DNA of 64,000 nt from Candidatus Melainabacteria bacterium (GCA_003242885.1 QKMZ01000003.1:620001-684000); one strand, 5' to 3'. Shown: positions 33,794 through 43,626, numbered from the stretch's first letter. Numbers and translations: made by a program. Notes: generated by a model not told the origin, from the sequence alone.

Positions 33794-34486
33794 TTGCTAT
33801 TTCCAATTAGAACCGCGCTGGTCCTCAGCATCGCCTCGTGTTGTTTGGTCGGCCAGCCGAGTTTTAGCTTGCCGGCCAATGACGTAAAGCCGCCGCCCTT
33901 GGTGGAAAAGGACTTCGGCAATCGCATTGGTTTGGACTTCAGCAAGACGTCCGAGTACAAGAAAGAAACAAAAAAGGCAATCGATGACGCCTACGCCGCC
34001 TGCAAACAGTTTCTCAAAAACAAGCAAGCGGGCAACGTAAAGGGTTTTGGAGCAGTCGTAAGCGACCTCGACGAGACGCTAATAGACAATCGCCCTCACT
34101 TTGAGGCGACACCAAAGTTTAATTGGCCAGCCTTTGAGGCGTGGATAAAGAAAGCAGACGCCCCGCTGCTCCCCAAAACCGCCGAGTTTTTGACTTGGGC
34201 GAGGAAGAACGGCTTTGCGATATTCTTCATCACAGGGCGCCGTGAGGGCTTGCGGGCGGACACAATAGCCAACTTGGTCAAACGGCAAGTGGCCTACGAC
34301 GGTTTGCTGATGAGAAAGGAAGGCGACCGTGGCGGTGCAGAATCGGTGAAAGTACCGCTGCGACAAGAAGTGGAGAAGATGGGCTTCACCATTGTGGTCA
34401 ACATCGGAGACCAGTGGTCAGACCTGTCTGGTGGCCATGCAATAGACTGCGAAAAACTGCCCAACAAGATCTATCTGGTCGAATAA
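33794..34486 (+). CDS. Exported HAD-superfamily acid phosphatase
   Basis: The 230-residue protein has a signal peptide (residues 1-26). It has the HAD motif I VVSDLDETLIDN (Asp91, Asp93) and motif II FFITGRREG. The motif III Lys may lie in the KVPLRQE region, and motif IV is IGDQWSDLSGG. This matches the class B / e(P4)-like acid phosphatase family (PF03767), which dephosphorylates nucleotides and other monoesters outside the cytoplasm. The TTG start has GGTGAAG upstream. It is 100 bases after the KdpF-like gene. Confidence 0.9.
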   Translation: MLFPIRTALVLSIASCCLVGQPSFSLPANDVKPPPLVEKDFGNRIGLDFSKTSEYKKETKKAIDDAYAACKQFLKNKQAGNVKGFGAVVSDLDETLIDNRPHFEATPKFNWPAFEAWIKKADAPLLPKTAEFLTWARKNGFAIFFITGRREGLRADTIANLVKRQVAYDGLLMRKEGDRGGAESVKVPLRQEVEKMGFTIVVNIGDQWSDLSGGHAIDCEKLPNKIYLVE

Positions 34487-34507
34487 CATCCGAACAATTG
34501 CCAGCCT

Positions 34508-35683
34508 TTATTTGGTGCCGTAGAAAAGTTGTGCCATGAAGGCGCAGTCCTTTAGCTCGGCGATGCTGGCATAACGATCGCGAAAATCAGCAGCGGTAAG
34601 GCGTGCAATTATTGCATCCAGTTGATGACTGACGCGCTTGTTGTAAGAGCGCGGATGGAGCGCCTCAACGCCCTTCACAGGCGATCTGCCAGTAATCAGG
34701 AAAAAGAGCGTTGCCCCCATGGAATACATATTGGTGCGTTCGTCCGGCTTCGATGTGAGGCGCTCGGGAGCCAAATACTTCATGTAACTCTTGCCTGCGC
34801 GGGCAGTAAAGATGCCGCGACTGGGGTCAGGACCGAGATCGATCAACTTCAAAGTGTTGCCGCGCCACATTTGCAAAATGTCGGGTGTCAGATCAATGTG
34901 CACCACTGGCGATGGCTGCTCATGCAGATGTCCAACCACGTCTGCCATCTGTAAAAGCAGCCCAATGACTGTCTTTTCATCCAGCGGACCAAGCTGCCGA
35001 ATTTGTTTCTTCAACGAGAAACCTTCCAAATACTGGTGAACGAGATAGCCGTAATCGCCCTCGACAAAATAGTCGAGCACCGGAACGATATTGGGGTGAT
35101 CGATTTTGGCCAGCCGTTTTGCATACTTCATAAACCGGCTCGCAGAGTCCGGCATATCAGGATCTTTAGGCTCAACAAGGTGATAGCGCTTCAAGACTGC
35201 CACCTTCTTAAGGAAGTTGCCTTCCGCATCCATGACCTGATGCGAAACCAGATATGAATTGCCGAAGCCCGGTCTATCGACCTGGAAAAGTACCTTGTAG
35301 TCGCCTTCTTTGAGCTCTGAGCCTTCTTTCAGACGTTCTGGATCAGCCTGGGATTCGGCAAACGCCTCCGGCGGTGGTGCCAGTGACTTCATCCAGACAT
35401 CGGTAAAACTCAAATCTGGATTGGACGGACCACGACGAGCACTGCCGGCTGCAGCTCCAGCCAGACGCGTTTTTTTCTCTTTGGCATTGGAAGTGTCGAG
35501 TGCAGACAACCAGAGGTCTGTATAACTCTGCTCTCTGGCAACTTGCTGCTCTTCGCCCGTGATGTCATCGTCAGGGCGCACAAGGTTAGTCTCTTTGAGA
35601 CGAAAGAGCTTAGGACCGCCTGTCTCGCTGCGAGAGCGTTTCAGCAATCCGCCAATCATGCCTATGAGGTTCTTGTCCGCCAA
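34508..35683 (-). CDS. Ser/Thr kinase-like protein, probable pseudokinase
   Basis: The 391-residue protein has a Hanks-kinase fold from about 135 to 390: glycine loop RPGFGNSYLV, AVLKRYHL, a helix C region and LVHQYLEGFSL. The catalytic loop is HIDLTPDIL where HRDLKPSN is normal, so the Arg, Lys and metal-binding Asn are all changed. The DFG motif is DLG (LIDLGPDPS). This points to a pseudokinase or an atypical kinase. The first 110 residues contain a duplicated motif, SYTDLWLSALD and SFTDVWMKSLA. The TTG start at 35683 has AGGAG seven bases upstream. No transmembrane segment is seen. Confidence 0.85.
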   Translation of the reverse strand: MADKNLIGMIGGLLKRSRSETGGPKLFRLKETNLVRPDDDITGEEQQVAREQSYTDLWLSALDTSNAKEKKTRLAGAAAGSARRGPSNPDLSFTDVWMKSLAPPPEAFAESQADPERLKEGSELKEGDYKVLFQVDRPGFGNSYLVSHQVMDAEGNFLKKVAVLKRYHLVEPKDPDMPDSASRFMKYAKRLAKIDHPNIVPVLDYFVEGDYGYLVHQYLEGFSLKKQIRQLGPLDEKTVIGLLLQMADVVGHLHEQPSPVVHIDLTPDILQMWRGNTLKLIDLGPDPSRGIFTARAGKSYMKYLAPERLTSKPDERTNMYSMGATLFFLITGRSPVKGVEALHPRSYNKRVSHQLDAIIARLTAADFRDRYASIAELKDCAFMAQLFYGTK

Positions 35684-35785
35684 GGGAGCACTCCTCAAAA
35701 TAGTCCACGATAGACCTGGGATTCCAGGGGGCTGCTAGGTATCTCCCCTGTGACATCAATCCCAGAAAATGTCATTACATAACGG

Positions 35786-37828
35786 TTATTGAGTCACAAG
35801 TCTTCCGGAAGTCAGATTATCTACCGATATTAAACCCATATTTCTCAAAAGTTGCGCTTGAGCGATGTTGAACACCACAATCGCGTCTGCCTTCGTGACC
35901 AAGGCCTGGGTGAAATCGCGCTGAGCGTTAATGACGTCGATGTTAGTCCCAACGCCGTTTGCCAGACGTACACGAGCAAGACGAAGTTCTTCCGCCGATG
36001 ATAAAACACCTTTTGTCGCGACTTCAATCTGCCGTTCGGCGGTTTGGCTTGTCAGATAAGCGTCACGAACTTCCTGCAAAACATTTATCAACGTTTGGTT
36101 AGAGCGCAATAGTGCTTGGCGGGCTTGAGCCTTTTGAGCGCCAACGGTTGCCGCGGTGGGAACACCCATGCCTTCGTAATTCCAATCCAGCAACCAACCA
36201 ATCGCATATGACGGTCTTATCTGGCGCGAAACAAAGCTCGGCGGTGTAAAGACTTCGCCCGCTTGAGTGAGAGTGCCATTGAGGGCCGGATTTACGAAGG
36301 AATTGATGTTGCCGTTTGGGTTGTTTCCATTACCCTGAGTAACATCGATTACGTTGCCCTGCGGGGCTGTACCGGTCACAGGCACATCGCGGAACGACCC
36401 CGGTACAAACGAATACTTCTGACTGAGCGTCTGACCGCTTCCGGTAATGGTGCCGAAGAATGAAAAGCGAGGATAAAGAGGAGCAGCAGCTACTTGAACC
36501 TGTCTGCGCGCGGCTAGGCGAAGCTCTTCAAATTGTCGCAATTCAGGTCGGTTTAATATCGTGAGTGCAATGATGCGATTGATATCTAGATTTGGATCAA
36601 AAAGGCGCGTCTTTCTCACTTCCGGCTCGAGTGAAAGCAGGTTTACGCTGCTGTTCAAGTTGAGCGAAACTGCGAGTCTAATTGCAGTGCGGCGCAATTC
36701 GACCTGCTGAGTAAGTAGATTTTGTTCGTCGCGAGCCAACTGTGTTTCTGCCTGGAGGACTTGGAATTTAGTCCCGGTGCCGGCTCTCTGTAATTGCTGG
36801 TTGAGTAAGACCTGCGCTTTCGACACTTCTACTGCGCGAGTTTGAATTTGCAACAGAGCCTGGTTGCGAATCATGTTGTAATACTGACGCGCGACCTCCA
36901 TAAGAGTGTCATTGACATTGGCTTTCAGTTGTTGCTTCGAGGCTTTGTAATTATGAAGCTGCGCAAGTGTGCCGAACATAACGCTGCCGCCACGGAATCC
37001 ATAGTAGCGAAAACCCGCATGGGTAAGCACGTTCGGCGTAGCAAACGCAATTGGAATTGTGCCCCCGAGTAATTGCGAACCCTGGATATACTGCGATTGG
37101 TAATCCATGATTGTGTCCGGCAGGAAGCGCCCCATTTGCGCTCCTAGCCGCCATCTCTCGGTGTTTACTTGCTCTTGCTGAATACGAATATCGAGATTGT
37201 TGCCGATGGCGTACTGCAATACATCCTTCAAACCAACAGGCTGTGTATAGCTAGCTTCCAATCGAATTGGAGGCAACCGTCCTCCCAGCGGAATCATCTG
37301 ATCCGGCTTGGGAAGCTGCAATTCAATTGCTTCACCAACCAAATACTTGTTTCGAAAATCGGTTGCCTGGCCTTCGATAATCTGCGTTTCTTGCTTGCGG
37401 AAAAAGGGCGAAAGCGGGGAAGTATTCAACTCCTGCTTTACCGTTTCTTCGCTCGTGCCTTGCCCGTAGTTCAACTCTGATTCAACTCGTGCACCGCTGG
37501 GCAGACCATCATTGCCTGAAGCAGGATTTTGCGGATTGATTGCAGAGCCAGAACCATTTATCTGTGGCTCAACTTTATATGGAACAGACGGCTGCAATGG
37601 CATCGAAGGCTGCGGTCCAGCCGGAACAGCCGTTTGAGGTGGATTGGACGGCTGAGTAAGCTGATCGTTGGGATTGCCTGAAGGCGCAGTCGTTTGAGCA
37701 AGTACCGGCAAGCCGCCTAAGTAACTTGGCGCATAACTAAGTATGCATGACAACGACAAAAGCGCTCCCAATGCACCCGCACGCCTGGGCACCAATGGAG
37801 AATAATTTCGCATACCGGGGGTTTCCAT
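35786..37828 (-). CDS. TolC-family outer-membrane efflux protein
   Basis: The 680-residue protein has a signal peptide (hydrophobic core LGALLSLSCILSYAPSY, then VLAQ). A Pro/Gln/Asn-rich linker runs to about residue 170. Two outer-membrane efflux halves follow, with repeats of NNLDIRIQQEQVNTERWRL and RQALLRSNQTLINVLQEVRD, and the typical ending RVRLANGVGTNIDVINAQRDFTQA. It should form the outer-membrane channel of a tripartite exporter; no pump or adaptor gene is near. The long low-complexity N-terminal linker is unusual for the family. Start choice between 37828 and 37813 is uncertain. Confidence 0.92.
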   Translation of the reverse strand: METPGMRNYSPLVPRRAGALGALLSLSCILSYAPSYLGGLPVLAQTTAPSGNPNDQLTQPSNPPQTAVPAGPQPSMPLQPSVPYKVEPQINGSGSAINPQNPASGNDGLPSGARVESELNYGQGTSEETVKQELNTSPLSPFFRKQETQIIEGQATDFRNKYLVGEAIELQLPKPDQMIPLGGRLPPIRLEASYTQPVGLKDVLQYAIGNNLDIRIQQEQVNTERWRLGAQMGRFLPDTIMDYQSQYIQGSQLLGGTIPIAFATPNVLTHAGFRYYGFRGGSVMFGTLAQLHNYKASKQQLKANVNDTLMEVARQYYNMIRNQALLQIQTRAVEVSKAQVLLNQQLQRAGTGTKFQVLQAETQLARDEQNLLTQQVELRRTAIRLAVSLNLNSSVNLLSLEPEVRKTRLFDPNLDINRIIALTILNRPELRQFEELRLAARRQVQVAAAPLYPRFSFFGTITGSGQTLSQKYSFVPGSFRDVPVTGTAPQGNVIDVTQGNGNNPNGNINSFVNPALNGTLTQAGEVFTPPSFVSRQIRPSYAIGWLLDWNYEGMGVPTAATVGAQKAQARQALLRSNQTLINVLQEVRDAYLTSQTAERQIEVATKGVLSSAEELRLARVRLANGVGTNIDVINAQRDFTQALVTKADAIVVFNIAQAQLLRNMGLISVDNLTSGRLVTQ

Positions 37829-38032
37829 AAATCGCTTGACGTCTTTAATATTGGCAAGCTTCCGCGCAAAAGTAAATCACATTGCGAGCGAACTATCCAA
37901 GGGATAATGCTAATTTAGCTAAGTTTTGCAATGCAATGCAGCAATGCTGCAATTTGAGCAAATTCGACAGGGTGCCAGTGGATACTGCAACAAATTTAGT
38001 ACGCCACCACCGGCGGTTCGTTCGTCTCAATG

Positions 38033-38587
38033 CTATTTAACGAGTCGCTGCACGGCTTTGAACGTTTCTGTATTTGCTTCGACCAACATTTCAAAAAGTG
38101 CAGCCTCCACAGATGAAGGAATGGCGCCGGATTGCAGCATTTTTTCAATTCCGACTTCGCGATTCTTCTGGCTACGGCTCGATACAGCATCTGTAACAAG
38201 ATGCACCTGATACCCAGCTTCCAAAAGATCGTGAACTGTCTGATTGATGCAAACATGCGCCTCAATCCCAGTCACAACAATCTGTTTGCGCCCCGTCCCT
38301 TCAAGATGGGACATAAACTGTTCGTTGCCACAACAGGAGAAGCAACTTTTTTCAAACAGTTTGTGCTCGCCCAGGCAAGCTGAAATCTCTGCCACAATAT
38401 TGCCCAGACCTTGCGGATACTGCTCCGTAACCACTACAGGCAATTTCAAAATCTTCGCCGCTTCCGCCATTATCGTGATGTTGCGGGTCAAATCGGCAAA
38501 ATTCTGAATGTTCGAGCGAAAACTTTCTTGAACATCAACAATGAGAAGAACGGAATCTTCTCTTTTTAGCAGACGAGGATGGCGCAC
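38033..38587 (-). CDS. Isochorismatase-family cysteine hydrolase
   Basis: The 184-residue protein has the family triad: Asp18 in LLIVDVQESF, a Lys in LFEKSCFSC and Cys in GIEAHVCINQTV. It is close to the YcaC/nicotinamidase-type hydrolases with VTEQYPQGLG. It hydrolyses an amide or vinyl ether bond; the substrate cannot be told. The start codon is probably GTG with AGTAGG six bases upstream. Confidence 0.9.
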   Translation of the reverse strand: MRHPRLLKREDSVLLIVDVQESFRSNIQNFADLTRNITIMAEAAKILKLPVVVTEQYPQGLGNIVAEISACLGEHKLFEKSCFSCCGNEQFMSHLEGTGRKQIVVTGIEAHVCINQTVHDLLEAGYQVHLVTDAVSSRSQKNREVGIEKMLQSGAIPSSVEAALFEMLVEANTETFKAVQRLVK

Positions 38588-38843
38588 AGAAAACCTACTT
38601 TATAGAAGTTATTTAGCGAAAGTCGCCCATACCTGGCAACCAGATAATGTAGCCGTTAGCGGCTTTAATATACTGTATTTGTATAAAACAACCCTGACCG
38701 CCCTCTACAGTCTTTCGACTGCCAGCCGGCGCCCTATAGCAGTGACACGCAACCAGTTGGCAAGAGAAGCCCAAATTTTTTGGAACTAACTTACTAATAC
38801 AGAGTCGCGCCAATACCAAGCCACAAGAATCGAGCTTTAGACA

Positions 38844-40016
38844 GTGCCGCCTATCCTTGCCAACTATTACCTCACTTATAAGTGCAATTCGCGCTGCACC
38901 TATTGCGACATTCCTATTAAGCCGGAAAACATTCGCATCAAAGAAAGTCAGCCAGAGACAATCATTGAAAACCTGGCAGCGCTCAAACGACTGGGCGTGA
39001 AAGTACTTGATTTCACCGGTGGCGAACCGCTTATCTACAGATACTTGCCGGAAGTCTTGCGGGCAGCCAAATCAATGGGATTCTTTACCAGCGTTGCCAA
39101 CACCGGAACGCTCTATCCGCGCATGGCAAAAGAGCTGGTCGGACTGGTCGACGATTTGAAATTCTCGCTTTCAACCACAGACCGGGATGAATACAAGGCT
39201 GAGCGCGGCATCGACGGATACGAAAAAGTTGTTGAAAGCTTAAAACTTGCACGCAGCCTTGGTGAGCGCCCATCTATCATCGCCACTGCAACACAAGAAT
39301 CTATCTGGGGCATGGAACCTGTCATCAGGCTGGCGCAAGAATTGGGCGTCGTCGTGCTACTCGGACCGGTCTTCGATTTCTGTGGCAACGAATTGCTGCA
39401 CAAAGAAGGCATCAAAGAACTTCAGAGACTGGCTAAATTCGATAATGTCTGCGTCAACTGGGCGTTTCTCGAGTTTTACCTGAATGGCGGCAATCAGGTA
39501 AAAAGCCCGCGCTGCCGGGCGGTTTCATCCACCATAGTTATCTCACCTGACGATCATTTGCTCTTGCCGTGCTATCACATGCACGATGAAAGGCTGAAGA
39601 TCAAACACGAAAACGGTCGCTCCAACCTGGATGAGTTGTGGCGCAGCCCGCCAGTGCAGAAGAAACGATCGCAAGAAGGCTCCTGGGACTTTTGCCAGGG
39701 ATGCACTATTTGGTGCTATTTCGAGACTTCGTTCTTGTGGCCGCCGGACAAATATTTCCTTCTCAATGTGAAGAGCAAATTGCGCTGGGGCAAGGAAAAA
39801 GCCAAACAATACGTTGAAGCCAGAACAGGACTCAACCTGACAAGGATGTTACCCGGTAGTAAAGACAAAGCAATTGCAAAACTGCCAGCCAACCCGATGA
39901 GCGGGACAAATCAAGGCGCCGGCTGCGGAACCTGCCCGTCAGCGTCCAATTCTGAAGCGCAAATAAACGAATCCGGCGAACTCGTAACACCAGTGGAATT
40001 CAGCAGGAAAGCCTAG
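38844..40016 (+). CDS. Radical SAM protein with SPASM-like C-terminal cysteines
   Basis: The 390-residue protein has the radical SAM motif CNSRCTYC (Cys14, Cys18, Cys21) and FTGGEPLIY. Toward the C-terminus are SPRCRAVSS, LLLPCYHMHD and WDFCQGCTIWCYFE. These are cysteine clusters that could bind extra iron-sulfur clusters as in SPASM/Twitch proteins. The tail has one more cluster, GAGCGTCPSAS. The class includes peptide-modifying enzymes and others; I see no substrate peptide gene next to it. GTG start. A tRNA-Ala gene follows about 115 bases downstream. Confidence 0.88.
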   Translation: MPPILANYYLTYKCNSRCTYCDIPIKPENIRIKESQPETIIENLAALKRLGVKVLDFTGGEPLIYRYLPEVLRAAKSMGFFTSVANTGTLYPRMAKELVGLVDDLKFSLSTTDRDEYKAERGIDGYEKVVESLKLARSLGERPSIIATATQESIWGMEPVIRLAQELGVVVLLGPVFDFCGNELLHKEGIKELQRLAKFDNVCVNWAFLEFYLNGGNQVKSPRCRAVSSTIVISPDDHLLLPCYHMHDERLKIKHENGRSNLDELWRSPPVQKKRSQEGSWDFCQGCTIWCYFETSFLWPPDKYFLLNVKSKLRWGKEKAKQYVEARTGLNLTRMLPGSKDKAIAKLPANPMSGTNQGAGCGTCPSASNSEAQINESGELVTPVEFSRKA

Positions 40017-40130
40017 GGGCGACGCCATGCGTAGCCCGCTGTTTTGGCTCGGGGCTGCGGTCTTTCCGTTAAGCCGCACTTTGCCATTGGGTGCCTTCTC
40101 ATGGTGTTTATGGTATAACCACTTCCTGAC

Positions 40131-40203
40131 GGGGCGTTAGCGCAGTTGGTAGCGCGCTTCAATGGCATTGAAGAGGTCACCGGTTCGACCCCGGTACGCT
40201 CCA
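40131..40203 (+). tRNA. tRNA-Ala (anticodon GGC)
   Basis: A 73-base cloverleaf can be folded: acceptor GGGGCGT with ACGCTCC (one G-U pair), D arm GCGC-AGTTGGTA-GCGC, anticodon arm CTTCA-ATGGCAT-TGAAG with GGC, T arm ACCGG-TTCGACC-CCGGT, discriminator A. CCA is not encoded. The 7-base anticodon loop has the invariant T33. GGC reads GCC/GCU alanine codons. Confidence 0.97.
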
Positions 40204-40218
40204 AATTTTTGGTCTTGC

Positions 40219-40250
40219 AACGGCGTCGGATTCGGCGCCGTTTTGCTTTT
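40219..40250 (+). terminator. Rho-independent terminator after tRNA-Ala
   Basis: AACGGCG (40219-40225) pairs with CGCCGTT (40236-40242) around a 10-base loop, followed by TTGCTTTT. It lies 16 bases after the tRNA. Confidence 0.8.
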
Positions 40251-40400
40251 GTAAAACCCTCACCGGAAATTTCCACCCGGGAAATTTTTGACGGGCGAAC
40301 AGATAAAATTGCGCTTACCAGTGTTTTAATGTCTAATGACAGCTAGTGGACATTAGCCTGATTTTTACTAAGTGCTACAGGCACGAGCGAGGTTGAGACT

Positions 40401-41276
40401 TTGACCGAACGCAACGGCTTCCTGATGAAAGGCATAGGGCTTTGCGTACTGGCTCTGGGTCTGCTTCTTGTCGGCTTTCAAATAATTGGCGACGGATTTG
40501 AATCGCTGGAGACCCTGTTCGTCAAAGTCGAAACACCAGTCACATACCGCTTCGAAAAGTATTCGCAACTGCTCAAGGAATTTGTCAAAGACAGCAGCGT
40601 CGACTATGCCAACTTGAAAAAGTCTCCGTTGCTAAAAGAGAGCATGAAAGAGATCGCCCATATCAGCCCGGCGAAGATGCTGGATGATAAAGAAAGGCTC
40701 TGCTACTGGCTCAATGTCTACAACCTGGTAGTGATTAAAACGGTCGCTGATCGTTTTCCCATCACCGATCTAAAACAGCTCGGCAACGACCCGACACGGC
40801 GTAAGTTCACTGTTGGTGGGGATAAATACTCGATGCAGACGATCCAATTCGAAAAAATTCAACCGTTATTCAACGATAACTTTCCGGAAGAAATCTTCCT
40901 GATGTGCGGTGGAGCAATGGGACATCCAGCTATTTTGGACCATCCGGTCACACCAGAGCGCATGGACAAAGACATGAAAGAAGCCGCATACAGATGGGTT
41001 TGCGACCCCGGCAATGTGCAATTCGACAAGTATAAAAGCCGCCTGGACATTGGGCCTTTCTTGCAGTGGAACCAGGGCATATTTGAAAAACGGTTTGGCA
41101 CACCTGTCGATTTCGTCTTGTCTTTTCTAAACCCCGACGCTCAAGAAACAATAAGCAATGTCACTGTAATTAAGGGTTTTGGACTACCATTCAATTGGAC
41201 CGTCAACGATTGGGAATTGAAAAAACGGATTGAAAAGGCGCGTCAAGAAAGGGAAAAGCTAGCGAATCCGAGCTAA
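40401..41276 (+). CDS. DUF547 domain protein
   Basis: The 291-residue protein has one N-terminal hydrophobic segment (GIGLCVLALGLLLVGFQII), a likely membrane anchor or signal. The DUF547 core follows: CYWLNVYNLVVIKTVADRFPITDL, then QIQFEKIQP-type and FLMCGGAMGHPAI stretches. The family's function is not well established; some members resemble peptidases or glutathione-related proteins. The TTG start has GAGG eight bases upstream. It precedes the amidase gene by 49 bases and may share its operon. Confidence 0.85.
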   Translation: MTERNGFLMKGIGLCVLALGLLLVGFQIIGDGFESLETLFVKVETPVTYRFEKYSQLLKEFVKDSSVDYANLKKSPLLKESMKEIAHISPAKMLDDKERLCYWLNVYNLVVIKTVADRFPITDLKQLGNDPTRRKFTVGGDKYSMQTIQFEKIQPLFNDNFPEEIFLMCGGAMGHPAILDHPVTPERMDKDMKEAAYRWVCDPGNVQFDKYKSRLDIGPFLQWNQGIFEKRFGTPVDFVLSFLNPDAQETISNVTVIKGFGLPFNWTVNDWELKKRIEKARQEREKLANPS

Positions 41277-41325
41277 ACTTCAGTCGCGCAGTTCAGATTA
41301 GTTTATTCAGAAAACAGGAGGCGCA

Positions 41326-43560
41326 ATGCATTTGAAGAGTTCCGGTTGGCGCTACATAGCAGGCGCCGTGGCTACCGGACTGGTGCTTTCCGTGGTTTTG
41401 CCGAGCGCTGATCTTTGCTGCACAAATACTAAAAATGCAGGGATTGGAACAGATGCCAGAAGTGCCGAAATTGCGGAAGGTGGATCTCTTAGAGCGGCTG
41501 GAGCAAATGCAGCAAGCGCTGCAGATGCGTCGGGTGCAGCCAACATATTTGTTGCCTACCCGCCGGATAACGGCAAGGTGCCTGCCTCTTCCTCATACAT
41601 TGTCGGGGCGATTGCACCTGGCGCCGGTCTCACCGTCAATGGGCAAGAAGCACGAGTTGGTCGCGCTGGATTCTTTGCGCATGTTATTGGTCTGCAACCA
41701 GGAGCCAACCGTTTCAACCTGCAATTGCTAGACAGACCCAGCAGCCAACAGGCGCCAGGACGACCATTTGGTCCGCCTAAGATCATCACCGTCAATCGAG
41801 AAGTGCCACCACCACCGGTTCCTGCCGGTGAGCTAAAAATCTTGCCTGACTCGATTTCACCAGCAGTGGAGCGCGGAGTATTGCCAGGCGAATTAGTTGA
41901 ATTCTCAGTTCGCGCTACACCTGGTTCAACTGTCTCGATGCAGATAGGTGGGCATGTGGTGCCGTTTTACCCATCCGTGGCCTTGAAGCAGCAAATACAA
42001 CAAAGAAAAATTGCGGCAAGAAAATCGGCGGCAGCAAGAGGAAGAGGAAAGGTCGCCATCGCAAATGGTGCAAGACACAACACTCCTCAAAAGTTAAGGA
42101 CGCCCTCAAATGCATCGCCAGCGAAAGCATCGCTCGCACAACAGACCGGCGGCTACAATCCGTACAGAACAATCGGGATGAGCCCCGTGGATACCTCAGC
42201 GAACTCCGGTGTTAACATCGGTCTCGATGCCGCATACGGACAGGTTTACCAGCGCTTGCCCGCAGCTCGCGCAGATCGATATGTTGGTTTTATAAAAATT
42301 AGCAACCTCGATCAGTTTGAACAAACCAATCCAATATTTATTGCAGAAAAAGATGGAAGAAGCGTAAGCGCTACGTCACCCTACAAAATTACCGTAGTGC
42401 ACCAGCCATTCTTAGTGCAAACGGCGCACGACAACACGATTGTCAGAGTAGGTCCTGGAGCCGGTCGCATCACACCCCTTGTACGTGGCGTTCGTTTGTT
42501 AGCCGATGGCTGGCATGGCGACGAATTGCGAATTGCCTACTCTTCAACGAAACATGTTTATATCAGTAAAAACGACATGACCGCCGCGCCCCCTGGCTGG
42601 TCGCCGTCTAATCCAGGAGCGTCCGGCGCGCTTCCGGCATCTAACGTGAGAACCATAAATACTAAAAAGGATGGCTACGGCGACGCATTGCTTTTACCTC
42701 TGAGCCAGAGGTTGCCCTACCAGGTCGAGCAGTCGGTTCATCCAAATAAACTTACATTGAAGATATACGGTGCGACTCAAGATACTGATTGGGTTAGCCC
42801 AGCGGATACCGACGCTGATGAAATAAGTAAACGGTCGAACCTCGACCTCGTTGACGGAATTTCTTTCAGGCAAGTGCAAGATGGTGTTTTCGAAGTAACC
42901 GCGCAGCTGAAGGGCGACCGGCAATGGGGCTACAAGGTCGATTACGAGGGAACGACCCTGCGCCTGCGAGTCAAACACGCACCCAGGCTGGCAGCAGACG
43001 GCTCACTCACCGGATTGAAAATTTGCGTGGACCCTGGGCACGGTGGTACCGAAAGTGGTTCTACAGGCTGCAACGGGATGAAAGAAAAACAGCTCAATCT
43101 GGAGATGGCACTCAAATTCAAAGCCGCGCTCGAGCGTGCTGGCGCCCACGTCATAATGACGCGCACGACCGATTCGGAAACGGTTTCTCTAGACGAGCGG
43201 GTCAACATAGCCGTCAAAGCTGACGCCGATCTGTTGGTTTCGGTCCACAATAATGCACTACCCGATGGTCGCGATCCGTGGAAAGAACACGGGACATCCA
43301 CTTACTGGTATCACCCACAATCGACGGAGCTGGCACGCGGGTTGAAAGACTCAGTCATAAACGCCGTAGGCTTTCCAGACATCGGGTGCCGCTTCCAAAA
43401 TCTGGCACTTTGCCGACCGACCTCGATGCCGGCGGTGCTAGTTGAAGTGGGTTTTATGATCCATCCGGACGAATTTGCCCAAATGCTGGACCCTGTAGTG
43501 CAAGAACGCGTAGCTGAGGGTTTGCTTAAGGGCGTACATAGATACCTTGCGAGGAAGTAA
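41326..43560 (+). CDS. N-acetylmuramoyl-L-alanine amidase
   Basis: The 744-residue exported protein cleaves the amide bond between the peptide stem and N-acetylmuramic acid in peptidoglycan. The C-terminal 180 residues are an Amidase_3 domain with zinc ligands His572 (DPGHGG), Glu587 (MKEKQL) and His641 (VSVHNN), and a catalytic Glu707 (VEVGFM). The N-terminus has a hydrophobic signal. Residues 60-170 contain Ig-like beta domains (YPPDNGKVPASSSYIVG). An SH3-like region lies around 365-430 and an AMIN-like region before the catalytic domain. GGAGG precedes the ATG. Length is well above that of E. coli AmiA-type enzymes. Confidence 0.95.
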   Translation: MHLKSSGWRYIAGAVATGLVLSVVLPSADLCCTNTKNAGIGTDARSAEIAEGGSLRAAGANAASAADASGAANIFVAYPPDNGKVPASSSYIVGAIAPGAGLTVNGQEARVGRAGFFAHVIGLQPGANRFNLQLLDRPSSQQAPGRPFGPPKIITVNREVPPPPVPAGELKILPDSISPAVERGVLPGELVEFSVRATPGSTVSMQIGGHVVPFYPSVALKQQIQQRKIAARKSAAARGRGKVAIANGARHNTPQKLRTPSNASPAKASLAQQTGGYNPYRTIGMSPVDTSANSGVNIGLDAAYGQVYQRLPAARADRYVGFIKISNLDQFEQTNPIFIAEKDGRSVSATSPYKITVVHQPFLVQTAHDNTIVRVGPGAGRITPLVRGVRLLADGWHGDELRIAYSSTKHVYISKNDMTAAPPGWSPSNPGASGALPASNVRTINTKKDGYGDALLLPLSQRLPYQVEQSVHPNKLTLKIYGATQDTDWVSPADTDADEISKRSNLDLVDGISFRQVQDGVFEVTAQLKGDRQWGYKVDYEGTTLRLRVKHAPRLAADGSLTGLKICVDPGHGGTESGSTGCNGMKEKQLNLEMALKFKAALERAGAHVIMTRTTDSETVSLDERVNIAVKADADLLVSVHNNALPDGRDPWKEHGTSTYWYHPQSTELARGLKDSVINAVGFPDIGCRFQNLALCRPTSMPAVLVEVGFMIHPDEFAQMLDPVVQERVAEGLLKGVHRYLARK

Positions 43561-43590
43561 AATCCGTGTTGTGAAGACGGACCCGGATTT

Positions 43591-43602
43591 CGGGACGTCC
43601 CG
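43591..43602. promoter_or_regulatory. 12-bp perfect palindrome upstream of coaX
   Basis: CGGGACGTCCCG at 43591-43602 is a perfect palindrome, 24 bases before the ATG of coaX and about 30 after the stop of the amidase gene. It may be an operator or part of a short hairpin. No T-tract follows. Confidence 0.35.
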
Positions 43603-43626
43603 GTCCCGCTCGGTTAACTGACTCTA

